From contig CM077675.1 of the NCBI GenBank assembly GCA_039707655.1, forward strand, positions 416,825,162 to 416,889,161: 64,000 nt of DNA, written 5' to 3'. Shown piece after piece: positions 58,098-64,000 of this stretch. The first letter of the stretch is position 1. Each line of letters begins with the position of its first letter. Below the pieces are notes generated by a model that was not told the origin of the DNA, ran no database searches, and saw only the letters and a program-made list of their open reading frames with translations. Origin of the DNA: Elymus sibiricus (Eukaryota > Streptophyta > Magnoliopsida > Poales > Poaceae). The translations under genes were made by a program, and so were the position numbers.

Positions 58098-58779
58098 AAA
58101 ACAAATTTCCCTGAAACATGTCCCTATTCAGTGAGAAATCGGATGTATATAAGGTTTACAACATATGCATCATAAACACAAATTTAAAGGCAAACACGAC
58201 TCCACATTGCCCTGCTAGGCGCTCCTCCTTGTGCACTAACACCGTCGGTAGGGGGAGGGGGCAAACCCTCAACACATGGACAAGTGGGGGCACTGTTATA
58301 GTGCAAACATAGTCGGACACCAAGTGGAACACCTACCTTCGATAGCACGGCAGATGACAAATAAAGAGCACCCCATCTGTATAAAAACAAGACATGAACT
58401 TTCATGAAACGGTTTGCTAGATAATCATCACAAATCACACATAATTTTTTTGTATCAACCATTGAAGACCTACCTAGTCTCAGAATCATTCTAATTCTTT
58501 CAAGACAAACTATTATGCAATTTAGTTACTGTGCTAATTTGTGAGGCTCTACTCTTTTTCTGTCTTGAAAATATTTTAAAGCTTCATGTTCTTTTATCTC
58601 TCATTGCAAGGAAAGATGATGCTACATTGGATGCAGACATAAGAAGATTCAAATTATGCTCAAAGAAAGTATGATTTCTTAGTGGTTTTTTCAGTAGAAA
58701 ATAAAATGTAAAAATAAAAATAAAACAGAGAGATTTTCGCTCATCTAAATCACCTCAATCTTCTTGGGGCAGACACACC

Positions 58780-59055
58780 TCAATCTTGTGGAGCTAGGCA
58801 GAGGCCTTGTCCTGCTACTCCGCCTCCCAACCGACAACCACCTCCCTCTTGAACCCGTCGTTGATCTTCTTCACCTCCGCCATCTGCCATCTTCTTCACC
58901 ACCTCCTCCTTCTTTAACTGCTTCGCCTCCACCGGTAGCGACAGGCCCATGAGGACAACCTCCAGGTCCAGCTGCGTCGCCCTGCCGCCGTCGCCGCTCT
59001 TGCTGGCTAGCGTGGCGATGTAAATATACAACACCGAATAGTACGGACACCACAT
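58780..59055 (-). other. Short minus-strand open frame, unknown
   Basis: Ninety-one codons including LASKSGDGGRATQLDLEVVL and a Lys/Glu-rich part. The composition is protein-like in the first half and repetitive Gly/Glu in the second. I do not recognise it. It could be a gene fragment or chance. The surrounding 58113-59500 otherwise shows nothing. Confidence 0.25.
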
Positions 59056-59499
59056 TAATCAATGAGAGTATATCTTTATGTAAATCATATGCACTGGGAA
59101 ATAGCAGAGTATGTTTACATTCAGTAGAAAAGGCTTGTAAGATTATGATCCATGTATCAGTTGTTCTAGAACATGTGAATTACTTCTTCTCAAGTAAAAT
59201 CAATAGTCATCCATCAGATTAGACATGAACCAGGAACGCCAAACTCGTATAATCTTGCATGTACAAATCCATAGAAAAGAACTACTATACAACAGAAAAA
59301 TAATAAAAACAGAAAAGGGTGGACAAACTAACATGATCACGCCATAGCAACCAAATCCCTAATTTTGAAGAGTGAAAAGATATATGGTCTACCTAGGAAT
59401 CCTGGCAATGGATCAGCAAGACAATCCCGGGCTTCGCGTGATAGTGCGATGCACAGGGCAGCACTTCCAACAGGTGAAGTTCTTAACTTTGCACGTACA

Positions 59500-60097
59500 T
59501 ATATATGTAGCTCAAGAACATGGAGAATGAGAACCCGATCGACAGGAAGAAGGAAAAGTGGGGAGATGAATGGGATTACCTGTTGGTCCGGATCGCCGAC
59601 GGCGTCCCGCCCTCCTCTGCTCAAGAGGCATATAGTGGAAGGCGTGATCCCCGTCGTCGTGGTGGCGCACTTCCTCGCAGGCGGCGAATCATTCAGTTTT
59701 TGCGCACCAACGATGGTTGTGATGCTCGTCAGTCGTCACCCCGTGCGGAACGATGGGGACCGAGGGGAAGTTTGATCTGGCGACCACGGGAATTACGGCG
59801 ACCCTTGGCGTTGCCGACGGCATGTGTAGATTCCACGGCTGGTTTTTTCGGCGTTGCGTCAAGTTGGAGGATCGACGTGACCACAATGATTGCCGGGAGG
59901 TTGAGGATCGAGGGAGAGGGAGGAGCCATCGGTGGCGGCCATCTAGGTTTCGCTCGCGTGAGGGGAGAGGCGAGACAGAAGCGCTCCTGAGAGAACAGTC
60001 AGCTTCTCGATTTGAGCTCCACGGAGTTCGCGCGTTCGGCTCTGCTCCAGACTCTACGTACCGGTTGAGAGTTGGAGCGTTGCCGAACACGCCCTAA
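59500..60097 (-). other. Possible 5' exon of a minus-strand gene or gene fragment
   Basis: GC-rich sequence with, on the minus strand, a pyrimidine-rich leader (CTCGCCTCTCCCCTCACG), GCGAAACCTAGATGGCCGCC with an ATG at 59942-59940, and a possible donor CAACAG/GTAATC near 59580. The frame from that ATG is only about 27 codons; 66- and 133-codon frames overlap it. Plus-strand frames here are Arg-rich and look like shadows. No downstream exons were identified. Confidence 0.3.
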
Positions 60098-61477
60098 GGA
60101 TGTAGAAAGAATGTAACAAGAAAATAACCGAGGATAAGAGAAAACCGGAGGAAAATCGGTGGGGGGAAGGCGATCGATGGGGAGGGGGATGGATGGGGAG
60201 TACGAAATGAACGACGTACCAACTGCTCCTTTAGGAGTAGAGATACTCCTTAATTAGTAATTTCTGGCCTCCGTCGGGCACGGGAGCATGTCTCGCTCGT
60301 CTCTGGGCGTGGTGTTACTGGGCCGCCCTGTAATGTAGCTGCAGCGCGAGTTTTTTTCTCTGGGTTTTTATCTTTTCTACCGTCTCCAGCAGTTTTCTTC
60401 AGGCTCCTCTGGTTATATTTGGTTTTTATTTCTTTATTTTCTTGGTTTCCATCGTTTTCCTTTATTTTCCAATGCATGTCTAGGTTTTTGGTATACATCG
60501 GGAATATTTGTATACACATTTAACATTTAAAAATAATATGTTTTTATGTCTATTTTTTTCATACGCATTGTACAATTTTTTATATAAAAATTAAACATTT
60601 TTGTATACGCGTTTAACATTTTTTGTTTCACTTCTTATCTAATTGACAACGCACACATATCTTTTCTAGGATACCAACTCATTCTGCAAACAATAGTTTT
60701 CCATGTTACGCCAAGAATAAATATATGGATGCAACTGCAAATACGAAGAACACAAAAGACCCAGTGTTTATAACTTTCAAACGTGAGTACAAGCCTCAAT
60801 ATACCGATAACTAACGGTCTAGTGCTCATCCATTTTTTTTTTTGAAAACCATCTCGTATATTAAATAAATAAAATATTACAATCATTCATTACAAAAATT
60901 ATTGTGCATGGCGGAACATTGTTGAGAAGGCCACCATCCAATCTGTTATCAAAGCTAAACTTCACAATCTGATGGCCACCACATTGGCCAAACGATTAAT
61001 CTTCGATATTTCAAAATTATATATAAGTTTTGAGACACTCATCGCTTCCTTTCTCGTCTGTTGGAATGAATAAGATACCATTTATCCAGGCCATAATAGC
61101 CGGAGAAGGTGCACCTACAAGCAACATGAAATAGATCATGTAAAGTTCATGTTACAAATTGTTTATCATATAGTATATGGTCCATTGCAATCATTACCTT
61201 TATATGAAAATCAATCATTTTAATTGATTCAAATCTTCTTCTACTTTGGAGATGTTCATGTTACTCCGAAAATCAACGAGAACATTTTGCAGCAACGCGC
61301 GGGGTATCATCTTGTATATACAATCCCAATGGATGTTTCACATAGTCAGTAGAGTCCAAATAGTATTAGTTCGTTGTTAGAGAGAAAGCAGAGATTAATT
61401 AACCAGAGTTAACTAATTCTTAATTGTTTCACCAAGCCCATTAGATTCAAGTGAAGTTCAACATCTAGCACCCATGG
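60098..61477. other. Intergenic with a possible LINE tail
   Basis: No gene. A T-run at about 60832-60844 followed by GAAAACCATCTCGTATATTA may be the 3' end of a minus-strand LINE. A block with repeated TTTAACATTT at 60480-60625 is a frequent grass repeat type. Confidence 0.4.
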
Positions 61478-61505
61478 TGATGCGGAGCATCCCTCCATCA
61501 TCCCC

Positions 61506-62111
61506 ATGAAGTCTACACCATCAAGCCAACCCCCAAGTGGTCCCATGACAAGAGCCCGTGCACGCGCTATGGAAACCAAGGTGACATCTCTCCTTGCTCA
61601 ACCACCGTTTGATCCACTTGAGACATGGTCACTACCTCATACGGAAGTCCTCTGTATACTCAGGTGCTCGGACGTGAGACATGGAAGCGAACACGAAGGA
61701 CGTCAAGCTTGGAAGGAAAAGGAAGGAGCTGAGAACAAGCCCCAGCTCTCAGACGACCGGCCCCCTTCGGACGACCGTAAGACCCCGGACATCCGGCGCC
61801 TGGAGTCGTCCCAACCCGAAGGCCAGAAGGACCCTACAGCACATGGACGACCGACCCAGCGCGGACGACCGGCACGCTCCAGCGCACGGACGTCCGAGCC
61901 GTCCCAGAAATCCGAAGCGAGGGCTCTCGCTCCAAACCCTACGGACGACCGGAGCCTCCGGACGATCGAGCCTCCGAACGTCCGACGCGTCCCGCAAATC
62001 CGACAACCCCGACCCAGAGCCGAATCTTTGGACGACCGGACTCCTACAGACGTCCGGACCGCCGTGAAGCCTCGGACGTCCGACAGCGTCCGGACGTCCG
62101 GCACCTGTTGA
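61506..62111 (+). pseudogene. Polyprotein C-terminal remnant within the Gypsy-D LTR
   Basis: An open frame of 201 codons begins MKSTPSSQPPSGPMTRARAR and continues METKVTSLLAQPPFDPLETW, matching the C-terminal end of Gypsy integrase/pol proteins (GP-[IM]-TRARA...). The remaining 140 residues are Arg/Pro/Asp/Ser-rich translations of the GGACGACC-type repeat. In a 5' LTR this has no upstream coding, so it would be expressed only from the 3' copy. Confidence 0.55.
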
Positions 62112-62162
62112 GCGCAGCCGCTTGGGCCTTGGCCCATGTATTCCCCTCTTTCCGCCTAGGAC

Positions 62163-62170
62163 TATATAAA
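62163..62170 (+). promoter_or_regulatory. TATA box of Gypsy-D LTR
   Basis: TATATAAA followed by ACTCCTCC and a 13-C run (62176-62188), about 360 bp before the LTR end. Confidence 0.65.
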
Positions 62171-62534
62171 CTCCTCCCCCCCCCCCCCTCTCTAGGGTTA
62201 GTTGTTGTTTAGCAAAGACTTTTTGTTGAGCATAGCTCCATTACTTACTTCTCCCACGGAGATTTCCCTCCATTGAGAGAAGATCCAAGTGATGCCAAGG
62301 CCCCTCTAAGGGAAGATCCTAAGGGATTCAAGACCTCCTCCTTTGGAGTGAGGAGACTATCTTTACGTGTATCCTTTTGTTGATTGTGGATCTTGTGTCT
62401 CGTGTACTCGTGTGTTTCTAGTGGATGTGTAATCGAAGATTGTCCTTGAGTTTGTGATTTCCTCTCGTGTTCTTCGTGAAATCCACCTTCAATTCGTGAA
62501 AGATCGACGCACACAGGCGTGCCCCGTATCATAT

Positions 62535-62548
62535 TGGTATCAAGAGCC
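62535..62548 (+). promoter_or_regulatory. Gypsy-D primer binding site (initiator tRNA-Met type)
   Basis: TGGTATCAAGAGCC, the common plant primer-site form close to the complement of the initiator tRNA-Met 3' end (TGGTATCAGAGC) with one extra A. Confidence 0.65.
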
Positions 62549-64000
62549 AAGGTTTCTCACCAAACTGGAGTCTCCCCCTTCGTTTTCTAGCCAATTTTGT
62601 TTTGTTTTGACCTAATTTCGAAAATCGCCACAAAAATAGCCATACCAAATTTCTTGGATTCGTTTGATTTGACGAGATTTTGTTGATTTTGATCCGTGGA
62701 TTTCGTTGTTGACTAGTGGATCTACCTTTCCCCCACCATCCCCATCAATTTCATCCGCAAAATCACCGCAATTTTGCCCAATTTTTTCTTCCCTTTTTGA
62801 GTTCTTCCCGCCCTGGTGAACTGGTCCAGCCCGCAGGCTCCGGACGTCCGGCCACCTACGAACATCTGGACTCCTACGGACGTCCGGCCACCTTCGGACG
62901 ACCGACCGCCTCCGAACGTCCGGCAAACTCTGTCGAAACTGTATTTTTCACCGGAATTTTTTGTTTCTCCGCCATTTCTTCCGCATTGTTCCTCCACCAT
63001 TTCTTCCGCAACCCTTGCATTTGAGATTTTGAGTCGCGAGCCTCGCCACTTCCTAAGGTGTTTCGGCTAATTAGGAGTGGTTCTTCATCGACATCGCCGC
63101 TCATCATCGCCCCGGAGCGTTGCAACAACCTCTTCGTTCAAACCACACCGTAAGCAAGGACGGTAACCGCGACGACTCTCTCCCGTTATATACCCTTGCC
63201 ATTGCATTGTTACCTCGAGCCTATTTGCGTTACTTGCCTATCGAGACTAGCCATTGAGTATTGTCGGGCTACGCTACTTGTGCACTTTAGTGATACATAC
63301 TCCTGATAGCTTCATTTGCGTGCATATATCCTAGTATCATCTTTTGTGTTACAACATAGTACCCGCATACATAATTGCTATCTTGGTGTGCACGTCCCGA
63401 ATTGTGACCATACAAAACATCATTGCAAAAGAAAAGAGAAGCAAAGCTTTTAAGCAAGAGCAAAAGAGAAATAGCATCGCAAGATTCGCATAGCATACTT
63501 GATCATGTTGGATCACTTGAGCGAGTGACACGTGCCACACACATAGCAAGTCGGGCATAGGAAGACGACACGTTTGGTTCATTTTAGGGTGTGCACAAGT
63601 GTGTATCATGCCCATTGGAGCAATCGTGCTACCGTCTCTCTAGTGTTGTGCAACGAGAGCATTTTCCGTGGATTCCACATTTTGGCTCATCCTTGGTTGC
63701 ATGACCCCGATTTTCTTCCGTGTGTCTGTTTCCGTGTATACCCATTGCTATTGATCTACAGTGTCTCATTTGCGAATTTTACGTATCTCTTTCAACTTTA
63801 TTGAATCTTATCTTTCGGATTGCTTGAAATTTGTGCCACTATCCTAACCAAGCTACTCCATAAGCCTATTTGTGTAGGCGTGAGAAGGACGATGTTCGGT
63901 ACCAATTCTACTATTTCCATACTTGCACATTGAGTGAACTTGATCCACTTTCAACTTTTGGAACAGTAATTGGTATTGTCTTCTCACTTTTACCACTTAT
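62549..64000 (+). other. Gypsy-D untranslated leader
   Basis: No gag frame is reached before the window ends. CGGACGTCCG-type palindromes recur at about 62840-62925. Open frames on both strands here are short and repeat-derived. Confidence 0.55.

Larger units (their letters stand above)
61478..62531 (+). mobile_element. Gypsy-D 5' LTR (left limit provisional)
   Basis: Proposed limits TGATGCGGAGCATCCC to GCCCCGTATCA, about 1054 bp. The right end is fixed by the primer site 3 bases later. The left end is chosen as the nearest TG upstream of the coding remnant and is uncertain. It is rich in GGACGTCCG and GGACGACCGG motifs. Confidence 0.55.
61478..64000 (+). mobile_element. Gypsy-D: 5' LTR and leader of an LTR retrotransposon, 3' truncated by window end
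   Basis: An LTR with a TATA box is followed by an initiator-Met-type primer site at 62535 and about 1.45 kb of leader without gag coding yet. The LTR also contains the last codons of a Gypsy polyprotein, which fits a family whose pol frame runs into the 3' LTR. The rest lies beyond 64000. No 5' target duplication can be checked. Confidence 0.72.

Noticed and set aside
59520..59990. 156-codon plus-strand Arg-rich frame
   Set aside because: No domain, and the minus strand at the same place has a gene-like leader and possible donor site; treated as a shadow.

Overview
This is nuclear DNA from a grass of the wheat tribe (Triticeae; wheat, Aegilops or a close relative). The evidence is the repeat content: an Angela/BARE-type Copia LTR, an Au SINE, large En/Spm (CACTA) elements with Transposase_24, TNP2 and Ulp1-like genes, several Gypsy LTR families, and Stowaway and Tourist-like MITEs. 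There are no bacterial features. Most of the window is nested transposons, and only two host genes look intact.

Layout. 1-2567: 3' end of a Copia element (RNase H coding end plus 3' LTR), inserted in a CACTA element. 2568-11317: that CACTA element on the minus strand, with a Transposase_24 gene, a TNP2 gene broken by a 20-G run, and a long repetitive 5' end. 11318-20293: two copies of one Gypsy family joined head to middle in opposite orientations. 20294-22950: a decayed LINE, a fragment of the AP180-like gene found at 46-49 kb, and a Tourist-like MITE. 22958-42199: a Mutator-like element with about 328-bp terminal inverted repeats (TIRs) and a 10-bp target duplication. It carries a gene fragment and is split by a 17.9-kb CACTA element (23213-41091). 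That CACTA element was itself hit by a solo Gypsy LTR (26237-27619) and a 7.2-kb non-autonomous Gypsy element (28358-35587). An Au SINE lies just right of the Mutator-like element.

43.6-49.6 kb is the gene island. It holds an intact single-exon L-type lectin receptor kinase (plus strand) and an intact 11-exon clathrin assembly protein of the AP180/PICALM (ANTH) type (minus strand); one intron of the latter contains a short LINE. 49.8-61.4 kb is gene-poor, with a FAR1-like pseudogene whose introns hold a Stowaway MITE and a LINE. 61478-64000 is the 5' LTR and leader of another Gypsy element running off the window.

Target-site duplications give the order of several insertions: a short SINE-like copy, then the Mutator-like element in its 5' edge, then CACTA-2 in the left TIR, then the solo LTR and the 7.2-kb Gypsy element inside TNP2, with the Au SINE placed separately beside the Mutator-like element. 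The two host genes show no functional link to each other. Exon borders were set by hand from splice signals and reading frame, and family names come from recognition, not a database search.
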